Assembly (NCBI GenBank): GCA_016718845.1
Contig: JADKCK010000027.1
Coordinates: forward strand, 42,590-106,589
DNA: 64,000 bases
Reading direction: 5' to 3'
DNA from: Sphingobacteriales bacterium
GTDB taxonomy: Bacteria; Bacteroidota; Bacteroidia; Chitinophagales; UBA2359
A program made the position numbers and the translations under genes. The notes under the pieces were generated by a model. It ran no database searches and was not told the origin of the DNA. It was given only the letters and a program-made list of their open reading frames with translations. Numbering within the stretch: the first letter of the stretch is position 1; each line of letters opens with the position of its first letter. Shown here in pieces: positions 36,221 through 44,978 of this stretch.

Positions 36221-36820
36221 TTATTTTTTAGCAACATCAATAATATATTGCAAAATACCCAATAGTTTAGGCAGTTGGTTGAGGTAATAGCGGTCAATAT
36301 CTACATAAACAGTGTTGCCCTCGAGTTTTAAAAATACCCAATCAAAGGCGTTGGTAACGGCTCCGTAGATGGTTTCGTAGGGGTCGCCCATTTGTTGATT
36401 AAACAAGCGGGCGGCATACATTTCGGCGGCGCATTGAGCAAAGCCTTCGTCGGGGGCTTTGTTTTTGCTTTCTACCATACAAAAAATAGGGCATTGTGGT
36501 TCAACGATATTTGGCTTTGCCGAAATCATAAAATCAGGAGCTCCGGTTAAGTCGCTTTGATTATCAATATTAAAAGTATAACCCGAAAAAACGCTAATAT
36601 CTTTATTGCGCTTTTTTAGTTCGCGTATAACTGGATATATAAGTGCTTCTGATTTGGCTTTTTCGGAATACAAGGGCGATTCTATTCCATCGGCAATTTC
36701 GTCGAGTAGGTGCGATGTTGGCACAAACTCTACTATAGTTTGCCTAAATAGATGAACGCTTTTTTGGTCGATGCCAAACTTTGCTTTCAGTTTAGCAAAA
36801 GTAAAATCGGAATATGCCAT
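36221..36820 (-). CDS. PD-(D/E)XK-like protein, unknown
   Basis: 199 residues from the ATG at 36820; the frame extends 13 residues upstream but the promoter at 36869-36901 and the sequence favour MAYSDFTFAKLK. E58 (SEALIYPVI), D96 (GAPDFMIS) and E117-x-K119 (MVESKN) are spaced as in PD-(D/E)XK nucleases and in the restriction-endonuclease-like domains of many uncharacterised proteins. The N-terminus resembles other short Bacteroidota and cyanobacterial proteins of this kind. No partner methylase or toxin is adjacent. The gene lies between two copies of a 69-bp segment and has its own promoter and terminator, so it looks like a self-contained cassette. Confidence 0.78.
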   Translation of the reverse strand: MAYSDFTFAKLKAKFGIDQKSVHLFRQTIVEFVPTSHLLDEIADGIESPLYSEKAKSEALIYPVIRELKKRNKDISVFSGYTFNIDNQSDLTGAPDFMISAKPNIVEPQCPIFCMVESKNKAPDEGFAQCAAEMYAARLFNQQMGDPYETIYGAVTNAFDWVFLKLEGNTVYVDIDRYYLNQLPKLLGILQYIIDVAKK

Positions 36821-36868
36821 TGTATGAAATAATAAAGGTGAGAAACTAAAAATGCTCAATATTGATGC

Positions 36869-36901
36869 AAAGATACACTATTTTGTTTGGATTTGGGCAA
36901 A
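36869..36901 (-). promoter_or_regulatory. Promoter of the PD-(D/E)XK-like gene
   Basis: On the minus strand TTG at 36901-36899 and TATCTTTG at 36876-36869, with 22 bases between. It overlaps the 5' part of the duplicated segment. Confidence 0.7.
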
Positions 36902-36950
36902 AAATAAAACAAACCCTTAGCTTTGCGAAAACAAGTGCTAAGGGTTTGTA
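36882..36950. repeat. Duplicated terminator segment, copy 2
   Basis: Direct repeat of 36121-36189, with the same AACCCTTAGC/GCTAAGGGTT stem; it terminates the RNase R gene on the minus strand. Confidence 0.85.
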
Positions 36951-36982
36951 ACTATTTGGTATAGTTTGGTTTTAGGGGTAGT

Positions 36983-39151
36983 TTATTTTGCTACTTCCAA
37001 ATTCATGGTACGCGTTACAAGGTCGGTTTTTACTACGCGCACACGCACCGGCGAGCCTAACTGATACCGTTTGCCACGACGACTACCTACAATGGCGTGC
37101 TGCATTTGGTCGTAGTCGTAGTTATCATCAATAAGGGTATCTATTGGCACTAAACCTTCGCATTTATTGTCTTTCATCTCTACAAAAAAGCCAAAGTTAA
37201 CCACGCCACTAATTACGCCGTCAAATACTTGTCCAAGTCGTTCGCTCATATACTCTACTTGTTTGTATTTGGTCGATTCGCGCTCGGCTTGCATGGCTTT
37301 GCGTTCCATCAGCGAGGTGTGTTCGCAGCGGCGCTCTAATTCGTCGATGTGTCCGTATTGTGGATGATTATTTAGGCATTGTTCTAAAATACGGTGCAGC
37401 ATTACGTCGGGGTAGCGGCGTATGGGCGATGTAAAGTGGGCATAATCTTTAAAAGCCAAGCCGTAGTGTCCAATGTCGGCACGGGTAGAGTAGGCAGCTT
37501 TTGCCATGCTACGAATGGCTAATGTTTCGAGGATGCGCTGCTCGGGTTTGCCTTTTACATCGGCAAGTAGTTTGTTGAGCGACTGCGATATGTGGTCGGG
37601 CGTGTCGATGCGCATTTGGTAGCCAAAGTCGGCGGCAAGGCGCTGAAAATCGGTTAGTTTGTCAATGTCGGGTAGGTCGTGTATGCGGTTAACCGATGGC
37701 ACTTTTAGCTTGTTGATAAAAGCTGCAACACGGCGATTGGCAAGTAGCATAAAATCTTCGATAAGGCGGTTGGTATCTTGCAATACTTTTAGCACTATCT
37801 CGATGGGTTTGCCTGTTTCATCTAAAATAAATTTTACTTCTTCGCTACCAAAGTCTATCGAGCCATCAGCAAGGCGTTTGGCGCGTAGTTTTTTGGCTAA
37901 GGTGTTTGCTAATTTTAGTTCTTCTACATGGTCGCCAATGCCGGTGTCTATAATTTGTTGGGCTTCGGCGTAGTTAAAACGTCGGTCGGAGTAGATGATG
38001 GTTTTGCCAAACCATTCGTTTATTATTTCGGCTTCGGAGTTTAGCTCAAATACTGCCGAGAAACAGAGTTTTTCTTCGTTTGGTCGGAGTGAGCAAATTT
38101 CGTTAGATATTTTTTCGGGAAACATGGGCAGCACCCTATCTACCAAATATACCGATGTGGCGCGCAAATAGGCATCTTGGTCGAGGGCGGTGTTGGGTTG
38201 CACATAGTGGGGAACATCGGCAATGTGGACGCCTATTTCCCAGTTGCCATTTTTTAGTTGATGTATTGATAAGGCATCGTCAAAATCTTTGGCATCAAAG
38301 GGGTCTATGGTAAAAGATAGCACATCGCGAAAATCGCGTCGGTTCGCTATCTCGTTGGGGCTTATGGTGGTGGGTATGGCGGCGGCTTCGGTTAGGGCTG
38401 CCTCGCTAAACTGCAACGGAAAACCAGCATCTACCAAAATAGATAACATTTCGGCATTGTTTTCGCCCGGTTTGCCAAGTACATCTATTACTTCGGCAAT
38501 GGGGTTTTTGTCTTTTTCGTTATCTGCCCACGACACTACTTCTATCAGTACCTTATCGCCATGTTTGGCGTTTTTTATGCTACTAAGTGGGATAAAAAAG
38601 TCGACGCTCATTTTTTTGTCGGGCACTAAAAAGGCAAAGGTTTTTGATATGGCAATAATACCCACAAATTGCGATTGCGAGTGGTTTACAATTTCTACAA
38701 TTTCGCCTTCTAATCTGCCACCGCCGCGTTTACCTGTTATACGCACTTTTACACGGTCGCCATCAATAGCTTTTTTCATGCGCGAGGCAGGCACATAAAT
38801 ATCGCGCTTGCTGTGTTCGGATATGATGTATGCCGAGCCATTGGCAGTAGCATCAACAATACCCTCTATGGTTTCTCCTGATGGTTGGTGTATGCTGTTT
38901 CGGTCGTTTTGTTTGCCTTTTCTTTCGCCAAATTGTGCCAAGCTGTAGCGGCTATTTTTGATAACTATTTTTTTGTATTCGAGTAGGGCATTTAGGGCAT
39001 CAAATATTTTATCTTGCGGATAATTAGCATCGCCTAATTTTTTTACTACTTCTTTGTGGCTGAGGGGTGTTTCGGGTTGGCTTTTAAATACTTTTAGGAT
39101 TTTTTCTTCTAGTCGTCCTAATTTTCGACTGTCGTTTTTGGGTTTTTTCAT
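36983..39151 (-). CDS. rnr: Ribonuclease R
   Basis: 722 residues. An N-terminal winged-helix region (about 1-70) and two cold-shock/OB domains (about 85-230) are followed by the RNB catalytic domain. It carries TIDPFDAKDFDDALSIHQL (the Asp cluster for Mg) and the HFTSPIRRYPDVMLHR block. A C-terminal S1 domain (GQVFDGVISGVVNFGFFVEM) follows. It is a processive 3'-5' exoribonuclease that degrades structured RNA. A basic tail beyond S1 is short. It is followed by a terminator in the duplicated segment at 36882. Confidence 0.96.
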   Translation of the reverse strand: MKKPKNDSRKLGRLEEKILKVFKSQPETPLSHKEVVKKLGDANYPQDKIFDALNALLEYKKIVIKNSRYSLAQFGERKGKQNDRNSIHQPSGETIEGIVDATANGSAYIISEHSKRDIYVPASRMKKAIDGDRVKVRITGKRGGGRLEGEIVEIVNHSQSQFVGIIAISKTFAFLVPDKKMSVDFFIPLSSIKNAKHGDKVLIEVVSWADNEKDKNPIAEVIDVLGKPGENNAEMLSILVDAGFPLQFSEAALTEAAAIPTTISPNEIANRRDFRDVLSFTIDPFDAKDFDDALSIHQLKNGNWEIGVHIADVPHYVQPNTALDQDAYLRATSVYLVDRVLPMFPEKISNEICSLRPNEEKLCFSAVFELNSEAEIINEWFGKTIIYSDRRFNYAEAQQIIDTGIGDHVEELKLANTLAKKLRAKRLADGSIDFGSEEVKFILDETGKPIEIVLKVLQDTNRLIEDFMLLANRRVAAFINKLKVPSVNRIHDLPDIDKLTDFQRLAADFGYQMRIDTPDHISQSLNKLLADVKGKPEQRILETLAIRSMAKAAYSTRADIGHYGLAFKDYAHFTSPIRRYPDVMLHRILEQCLNNHPQYGHIDELERRCEHTSLMERKAMQAERESTKYKQVEYMSERLGQVFDGVISGVVNFGFFVEMKDNKCEGLVPIDTLIDDNYDYDQMQHAIVGSRRGKRYQLGSPVRVRVVKTDLVTRTMNLEVAK

Positions 39152-39434
39152 TCGATAAATAAATGCTAATGTGTGACTAAATTTGAAAATGCTGTTTACT
39201 ACTTAGCTAATGGTTGTTGGTATTTAGCTACTAGTATAATAGCATTTAGTTTTGTTTTTTTGTTTAATATGTACCTACTAAAGCTAGCTTAGTACGCACA
39301 AAGTTACTGCTTTTAAACAAAAATAATGCTACTTTAGTTCATTTGGGTAGTTTTTTTTGCATTTTACAGAAATATTATGCACATTTGCCCCTCAAAATAA
39401 GGGTTAATCTATCAAAAGCTACTACTTTTGCGGG

Positions 39435-39562
39435 AGATGTGGGGATGTGGGGATATACAGATGTGGGGATGTGGCGATATACAGATGTGGGGATATACAG
39501 ATGTGGGGATATACAGATGTGGGGATATACAGATGTGGGGATATACAGATGTGGGGATGTGC
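39435..39562 (+). repeat. 16-bp G-rich tandem repeat (GATATACAGATGTGGG)
   Basis: About seven units of GATATACAGATGTGGG, with a few shortened ones (GATGTGGGGATGTGGGG) at each end. It immediately precedes the C-rich 16-bp array, with which it is roughly complementary (CCCCACATC versus CACCACATC). Confidence 0.9.
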
Positions 39563-39573
39563 GAAACTACATC

Positions 39574-40043
39574 CATCACAACAACATCACAACATCACCA
39601 TATCACAACATCACCGCATCACAACATCACCATATCACAACATCACCATATCACAACATCACCATATCACAACATCACCATATCACAACATCACCATATC
39701 ACAACATCACCATATCACAACATCACCATATCACAACATCACCATATCACAACATCACCATATCACCATATCACAACATCACCATATCACAACATCACCA
39801 TATCACAACATCACCATATCACAACATCACCATATCACAACATCACCATATCACAACATCACCATATCACACACAACATCACCATCCACATCACCATATA
39901 CAACATCACCGCATCACAACATCACCGCATCACAACATCACCATATCACAACATCACCATATCACAACATCACCATATCACAACATCACCGCATCACAAC
40001 ATCACCGCATCACAACATCACAACATCGCCATATCACCACATC
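39574..40043 (+). repeat. 16-bp minisatellite array 1 (CATCACCATATCACAA)
   Basis: Roughly 28 copies of CATCACCATATCACAA, with variants CATCACCGCATCACAA and some truncated units. The period of 16 bases means all plus-strand frames stay open and read as a repetitive HITTSPYHN peptide; these frames are not genes. The array ends at the ATG of the four-helix-bundle gene. Confidence 0.95.
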
Positions 40044-40403
40044 ATGACGCACGAAGTTTTGGAAGAAAGAATTTTACAATTCATATTGCGAGTAATAAGG
40101 CTAGGGCGACATTTACCTCATGCAGCCGAGGCGTATACTATCAAAAAACAATTACTTAGGTCTTCAACCTCTATTGGAGCAAACCATAGAGCCATGCGAA
40201 GATCCCGATCTCATAATGAGTTTTTTGCTAAATTGTGTATAGTAGTTGAAGAGGCAGATGAAACGCTTTATTGGCTAGAATTACTTGTAAAAGCTGAAAT
40301 TATTAGTTCCGAAAAATTAACCCTATTAATAAAAGAAGCCAATGAACTAGTTGCCATTTTTGTATCAATGCGCAAAAAAGCAAAGTTAAAAAAAGATGAA
40401 TAA
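40044..40403 (+). CDS. Four-helix-bundle protein (S23/IVP family)
   Basis: 119 residues from the ATG at 40044, which lies within the last repeat unit (CATCATGACGCACG). It begins MTHEVLEERILQFILRVIRL, then has SSTSIGANHRAMRRSRSHNEFFAKL and ADETLYWLELLVKAEI, the typical segments of the 23S-rRNA-intervening-sequence/four-helix-bundle family (TIGR02436-like). Relatives are found in rRNA insertions and are distantly related to the Avd proteins of diversity-generating retroelements. They form pentameric or similar rings and bind nucleic acid in some cases. No rRNA gene or reverse transcriptase is nearby. The upstream frame through the repeat array is not coding. It is flanked on both sides by the same minisatellite. 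Confidence 0.88.
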   Translation: MTHEVLEERILQFILRVIRLGRHLPHAAEAYTIKKQLLRSSTSIGANHRAMRRSRSHNEFFAKLCIVVEEADETLYWLELLVKAEIISSEKLTLLIKEANELVAIFVSMRKKAKLKKDE

Positions 40404-40418
40404 CGAGATGTGATAAAA

Positions 40419-40895
40419 CAACATCACCATATCGCAACATCACCATATCACAACATCACCATATCACAACATCACCATATCACAACATCACCATATCACA
40501 ACATCACCATATCACAACATCACCATATCACAACATCACCATATCACAACATCACCAACATCACAACATCACCATATCACAACATCACCATATCACAACA
40601 TCACCATATCACAACATCACCATATCACAACATCACCACATCACCATATCACAACATCACCATATCACAACATCACCATATCACAACATCACATATCACA
40701 ACATCACCATATCACAACATCACAACATCACAACATCACCATATCACCATATCACAACATCACCATATCACAACATCACCATATCACAACATCACCATAT
40801 CACAACATCACCATATCACAACATCACCATATCACAACATCACCATATCACAACATCACCATATCACAACATCACCATATCACAACATTAAAATA
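40419..40895 (+). repeat. 16-bp minisatellite array 2 (CATCACCATATCACAA)
   Basis: Roughly 29 copies of the same unit as array 1 and in the same orientation, with a few shortened copies. It starts 16 bases after the four-helix-bundle stop codon and ends 25 bases before the TonB receptor gene, so the receptor's promoter must lie inside or before the array. Confidence 0.95.
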
Positions 40896-40920
40896 TTAAC
40901 ATAAATCACGTTCAAAAGCA

Positions 40921-43488
40921 ATGAAAAAACTTTACTTTCCGCAATTATTTACCTTGGCAATTTTGCTGTTTGTTTCGGCAGCAGTATTGGCTCAAGATGC
41001 AACACTTAGCGGCACTGTCCGCGACAAAAAAAATGGCGAACCCTTACCTATTGTTAGCGTATCGGTGCAAGTAGGCGAACAACGCCGCGGTGCCGAAACC
41101 GATTTTGACGGTTTGTATACCGTAAAAATACCCGCAGGTACACACACCGTAACATTTAGCTTGGTGGGTTACGAGGCAGTAAAAGAAACCGTAACGGTGT
41201 CGGCAGGCGAAACAAAAACAGTAGATGTATCGTTGGGCGAGTCGTCGAATTTACTAGAAACGGTGGTGGTTACAGGCACTAAGTTTGAGCAAAAATTGGG
41301 CGAGCAAACGGTATCGCTCGAGGTAATAAAATCGAACTTAGCCGACCGAGTAAACAATACCGCCATTGACCAAACCATCGAAAAAGTACCGGGCGTAACC
41401 GTTATTGATGGGCAAGCAAACATTAGGGGTGGTAGTGGTTTTTCGTATGGTGCAGGTAGCCGCGTAATGCTACTAATGGACGATTTACCCATTTTAACCG
41501 CCGATGCAGGTTTTCCGCGCTGGAGCTTTTTACCCGTCGAAAACCTAGAGCAAATAGAAATTATTAAAGGAGCAAGTTCGGCTTTGTATGGCTCATCTGC
41601 CCTAAATGGTATTATTAATATGCGCACAGCCTACCCCAAATCGGAGCCGGTAACTAAGTTTTCTATGTTCTCGGGCATCTACCAAAACCCGCGCAACAAC
41701 AATTATTATGTGTACGATAAAACGACCAAAGCCGTAAAAGATACCCTGCAAAAAGCATGGTGGGGCAACGAACAGCCACACGAAGAAGGTTTTTCGTTTG
41801 CTCATCGCCAAAAATTTGGTCAGTTAGATTTTGTAACAGGGGGCTACTTTTTTAACCAAAAAAGTTGGCGCGAAAGCGAATTTGACCGTCGTGGGCGTAT
41901 CAACCTTAATTTCCGCTATCGGTTTAAAAACCTACCCGGATTGTCGGCGGGTGTCAACACCAATATTCAAAGAACCAAAAGTGGTCCGTTTTTAATTTGG
42001 AACGACCTTAATAACCTAGCCGAAAACGACTCGGTGGTTGGTGGCGTAGACAAAGGCGCTTACCAACTTTGGGATGCTACACCCGCCATCGAAAACAGAT
42101 CAATAACCTATAGCATAGACCCATTTGTGGAGTATTTTAACGCCAACAACAATACCCGCCACAAATTGCTATCACGCTACTACAAAAACGACAACAAAAC
42201 CAACACCAACCAAAGTACCGACTCGGATTTGATGTATGGCGAGTATCAGTTCCAAAAACGTTTCGATAATGCTAAATTGGTGCTTACAACAGGTGTAGCT
42301 GGCACGTATGGCAAAACCGACTCGGATTTGTTTGGATACACCGTTAGTGATGGCGACACCAGTAACATTATCCGTACTGCATCAAATATTGGCGTTTATT
42401 TGCAAGCCGACAAAAAGTTTTTTAACAAACTAAACGTGTCGTTGGGTTTGCGCTACGAAAGCAATAGCATAAACAGCGGCATTGATAGCCTTGAAACCAG
42501 CACCGAAGCTAAACCCGTGGTGCGTATTGGGGTAAATTACGAGGCAGCCAAATATACCTTTATACGTGCATCGTTTGGGCAGGGCTACCGCTTCCCAACC
42601 ATCGCCGAAAAATTTGTACGCACCGATTTAGGAACCGTTAGTTATCCCCTAACGCCTACCCTGTCGGCAAACATACCCGTAGGTATTTTTCCCAACAATA
42701 ACCTAACCTCCGAAACGGGCTGGAGCGCCGAATTAGGCATTAAGCAAGGTGTGCAAATTGGCGAATGGAGAGGTTTTGTTGATGTAGCTGGTTTTATTAA
42801 CCGTTACAACAACATGATGGAATTTACCTTTGGTGCAGGTAGCGACCTTGAAGCCGTGTTAGGAATTGTGTGGCCCGAGGTTAAAGATTTGTACAACCAA
42901 GGTATCCGCCCCACACAAATTACCAAAGGCTTAGGTTTTCAGTCGGTTAATATTGGCAATACCAACATTGTAGGTATTGATTTATCGTTTGTTGGACAAG
43001 GTAAAATTGGTACTATACCCGTTAATATCCTAACAGGTTATACCTACATAGACCCCAAATTCCAGAGTTTTGACCAAAAAGAAAAAGTACTTTCGTCTAT
43101 TTCTTACGACGAAAATGGCGATTATAACGAAGCTTTGGCTAAAAATGTACTAAAATATCGTTTCCGCCACGTTGCCAAAGTTGATGTAGAAGCCACTATC
43201 AAAAAAGTGGCACTTGGTTTTTCGTTGCAATACAACAGCAACATGGAGGCTATTGACGAGGCATTTAACAAATTTTTACCGGGCGTTGCCGATTTCAGAG
43301 CAGCCAACAACAAAGGGGCAGCCATTATGTCTGCTCGTTTAACCTACGAAATGGCAAAAAATGCCAGCTTAGGTTTTATTGTTGATAACCTAACCAATGT
43401 AGAGTACGCCACCCGCCCCGCTATCATGGACGCACCGCGTAGCTTTACCATACGCCTAAACTACAACTTTGATTACGATAAAAAGTAA
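40921..43488 (+). CDS. TonB-dependent receptor
   Basis: 855 residues. The signal peptide ends VLAQ. A carboxypeptidase-regulatory-like domain follows (about 25-110: SGTVRDKKNGEPLPIVSVSV, DFDGLYTVKIPAGTHTV). Next is a TonB-box-like region and plug domain (ETVVVTGTKFEQKLGEQ to INMRTAYPKSEP, about 115-240, with the IEIIKGASSALYGSSALNGIINM block). The rest is the 22-strand beta-barrel, ending in an aromatic strand (TIRLNYNFDYDKK). It imports a ligand, probably a siderophore or another chelate, across the outer membrane using TonB energy. The ligand is not evident from context. No SusD partner lies next to it, so it is not a Sus-type polysaccharide pair. Confidence 0.93.
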   Translation: MKKLYFPQLFTLAILLFVSAAVLAQDATLSGTVRDKKNGEPLPIVSVSVQVGEQRRGAETDFDGLYTVKIPAGTHTVTFSLVGYEAVKETVTVSAGETKTVDVSLGESSNLLETVVVTGTKFEQKLGEQTVSLEVIKSNLADRVNNTAIDQTIEKVPGVTVIDGQANIRGGSGFSYGAGSRVMLLMDDLPILTADAGFPRWSFLPVENLEQIEIIKGASSALYGSSALNGIINMRTAYPKSEPVTKFSMFSGIYQNPRNNNYYVYDKTTKAVKDTLQKAWWGNEQPHEEGFSFAHRQKFGQLDFVTGGYFFNQKSWRESEFDRRGRINLNFRYRFKNLPGLSAGVNTNIQRTKSGPFLIWNDLNNLAENDSVVGGVDKGAYQLWDATPAIENRSITYSIDPFVEYFNANNNTRHKLLSRYYKNDNKTNTNQSTDSDLMYGEYQFQKRFDNAKLVLTTGVAGTYGKTDSDLFGYTVSDGDTSNIIRTASNIGVYLQADKKFFNKLNVSLGLRYESNSINSGIDSLETSTEAKPVVRIGVNYEAAKYTFIRASFGQGYRFPTIAEKFVRTDLGTVSYPLTPTLSANIPVGIFPNNNLTSETGWSAELGIKQGVQIGEWRGFVDVAGFINRYNNMMEFTFGAGSDLEAVLGIVWPEVKDLYNQGIRPTQITKGLGFQSVNIGNTNIVGIDLSFVGQGKIGTIPVNILTGYTYIDPKFQSFDQKEKVLSSISYDENGDYNEALAKNVLKYRFRHVAKVDVEATIKKVALGFSLQYNSNMEAIDEAFNKFLPGVADFRAANNKGAAIMSARLTYEMAKNASLGFIVDNLTNVEYATRPAIMDAPRSFTIRLNYNFDYDKK

Positions 43489-43502
43489 TTGACAATACCC
43501 CA

Positions 43503-43547
43503 CAAAAAAGCCTGCTTGGTCGGTAACGACTAAGCAGGCTTTTTTTG
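43503..43547 (+). terminator. Rho-independent terminator of the TonB receptor gene
   Basis: AAAAAAGCCTGCTTGGTCG, short loop, CGACTAAGCAGGCTTTTTTT: a long stem flanked by A and T runs; it may also serve cas6 on the other strand. Confidence 0.88.
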
Positions 43548-43652
43548 TTGATTGATGAAGGGGTTAAAAAAATAGCTGCATCTGCAAATTTCAGCAGCAA
43601 ATGCCCTATCTTTGCCTCGCGTCGGCTTGTGGTAATTGTTTTTGTTTAGACA

Positions 43653-44567
43653 CTAACAGTTTGTCAATGTTTGTTGGTCTATCATCTCCACAAAACCAAA
43701 ACCCATCGAGGTGTTTTCGCCAAAACCCGCTTCGTAGCCTATGCGCAATAATTGGGTGGGGGCGGTTAGTTCAAAATCGTATTGGTATAGCATAGGGGTA
43801 GGCTCGGCGGTTTTATCGTTGGTACTTGGTTGTAAGGTGGTTTTAGGTTCGGTTAGTAGTTTAAAGGCATAAACCACATTAGAGGGTAAAACGCGCTGCA
43901 ACCAATTTTGTTTTTTAGAGATTGACTGGCGCACAGGCTCGGTAGATTGCCATTGAGGCATGGCAGTTGGCATTTGCTCAACAAACGAAGGCACATAGGT
44001 AGTTGGCGGTGGTTCGGGGGGCGTATCGTTTTGGGGTGTGTTGGATAACAGATGGCGCAAAGCTAAAAACCTATCTACCAAATTACCAAAAAATTTGGTT
44101 TTAAATCCTCGTTGATTGGGCTGCACAATGGCTGCCGAGTTGTTGTTTTTATGCAAATAAAGCGGCGATACGCACCTAAACCTAAGCGTAATCAAATCGT
44201 CTTTGTCCCAGTTAGGGTCGGGTAGGCGGCTTATTGTCCAAACCAACAACGAGATAGTTTGGTTGTTTGGGGCTATCAAATCTATGTTTTGCTCGTACAA
44301 AATACTTTTTACTACATGTTCAAAGCTATCATCTACACACAACGATAAAACAAAAGTATACTTGTCTTCTTCGTTTTGTATCGGCGAAAAAGTAAAGGCA
44401 TCAAATACCGTTTCGGCTGGGGTTAAATAGCCATTTTGGTGCAAACGTTGCATAAACAATCCTTCGGTATTGTTGAACAAAACACCTAAATAGCTCGCCA
44501 ACTGAATTTGATAATCGGTAGGCAAAGCAGTTGTTAAATGCGGCTGTAATACAATTTTTAAACGCAT
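43653..44567 (-). CDS. cas6: Orphan CRISPR-associated endoribonuclease Cas6
   Basis: 304 residues from the ATG at 44567. A longer frame reaches 44900, but it would add about 110 residues that are only a reading of heptamer and GTGAAAG-type repeats. It begins MRLKIVLQPH. H43 (RLHQNGYL) is in the usual place for the catalytic His and is followed by FDAFTFSPIQ, the Cas6 strand. FEHVVKSILYEQ and VSPLYLHK are mid-protein family segments. The glycine-rich loop is at 281-292 (GFGENTSMGFGF), followed by VEM. Cas6 cuts CRISPR precursor RNA inside the repeat. No cas gene or CRISPR array is present in the window, so it either serves an array elsewhere or has another role. Confidence 0.8.
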   Translation of the reverse strand: MRLKIVLQPHLTTALPTDYQIQLASYLGVLFNNTEGLFMQRLHQNGYLTPAETVFDAFTFSPIQNEEDKYTFVLSLCVDDSFEHVVKSILYEQNIDLIAPNNQTISLLVWTISRLPDPNWDKDDLITLRFRCVSPLYLHKNNNSAAIVQPNQRGFKTKFFGNLVDRFLALRHLLSNTPQNDTPPEPPPTTYVPSFVEQMPTAMPQWQSTEPVRQSISKKQNWLQRVLPSNVVYAFKLLTEPKTTLQPSTNDKTAEPTPMLYQYDFELTAPTQLLRIGYEAGFGENTSMGFGFVEMIDQQTLTNC

Positions 44568-44579
44568 GATGTTTCGATA

Positions 44580-44803
44580 TTGTGATGTGGGGATGTAGTG
44601 AAGTGGTGAAAGAGTGAAGTGTGAAAGTGTGAAAGAGGAAAGGGTGAGGTGAGATGGAGGGAGAGTGAAAGAGTGAAGTAGCAGTGTTGTATCTGTACTG
44701 AAAAGCCCGTAGCCAAAGCCCGTAGCCAAAAGCCTGTAGCCAAAAGCCTGTAGCCGATAGCCAAAAGCCGATAGCCGATAGCCGATAGCCGATAGCCAAA
44801 ACC
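44580..44803. repeat. Simple repeats upstream of cas6
   Basis: 44580-44690 is a purine-rich tract of GTGAAAG/GTGAAG words that on the minus strand resembles the CATCACC minisatellite (CCCCACATCACAATATC). 44703-44803 carries tandem AGCCGATAGCC heptamers (about 14 units with GATA/GTA variants). Together they fill most of the 411 bases between cas6 and the flippase-like gene. Confidence 0.8.
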
Positions 44804-44978
44804 TGCCGCCCTGCAGCAAAGTTACAACTAATTGTCGTTTATTTGTCAAAATACGGCAACTTTTTTTTGAAACAACAAATTTGAGGGCTAAAAGTTGCAA
44901 AGCGTCCTATTGTCTAACAACCAAATTGTTCAAGCTTTTTTAATCTATCCAATCCAAAACCCTTTTAACCCAATATAC

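Noticed and set aside
40044..40403. Avd of a diversity-generating retroelement
   Set aside because: No reverse transcriptase, template repeat or variable-repeat gene is nearby; only the fold family is shared.
39435..40895. CRISPR array
   Set aside because: The units are directly contiguous 16-mers without spacers, and repeats of the right length with unique spacers are absent, in spite of the nearby cas6.
39343..40904. Long open frames through the minisatellite arrays (HITTSPYHN-type peptide)
   Set aside because: The 16-bp unit has no plus-strand stop in any frame, so all frames are open for trivial reasons; there is no start context or promoter. Only the part from 40044 shows family conservation.
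44568..44900. N-terminal extension of Cas6 (about 110 residues)
   Set aside because: The extension is a translation of heptamer and purine-tract repeats (LSAIGYRLSAFGYR-like), and Cas6 begins at MRLKIVL.
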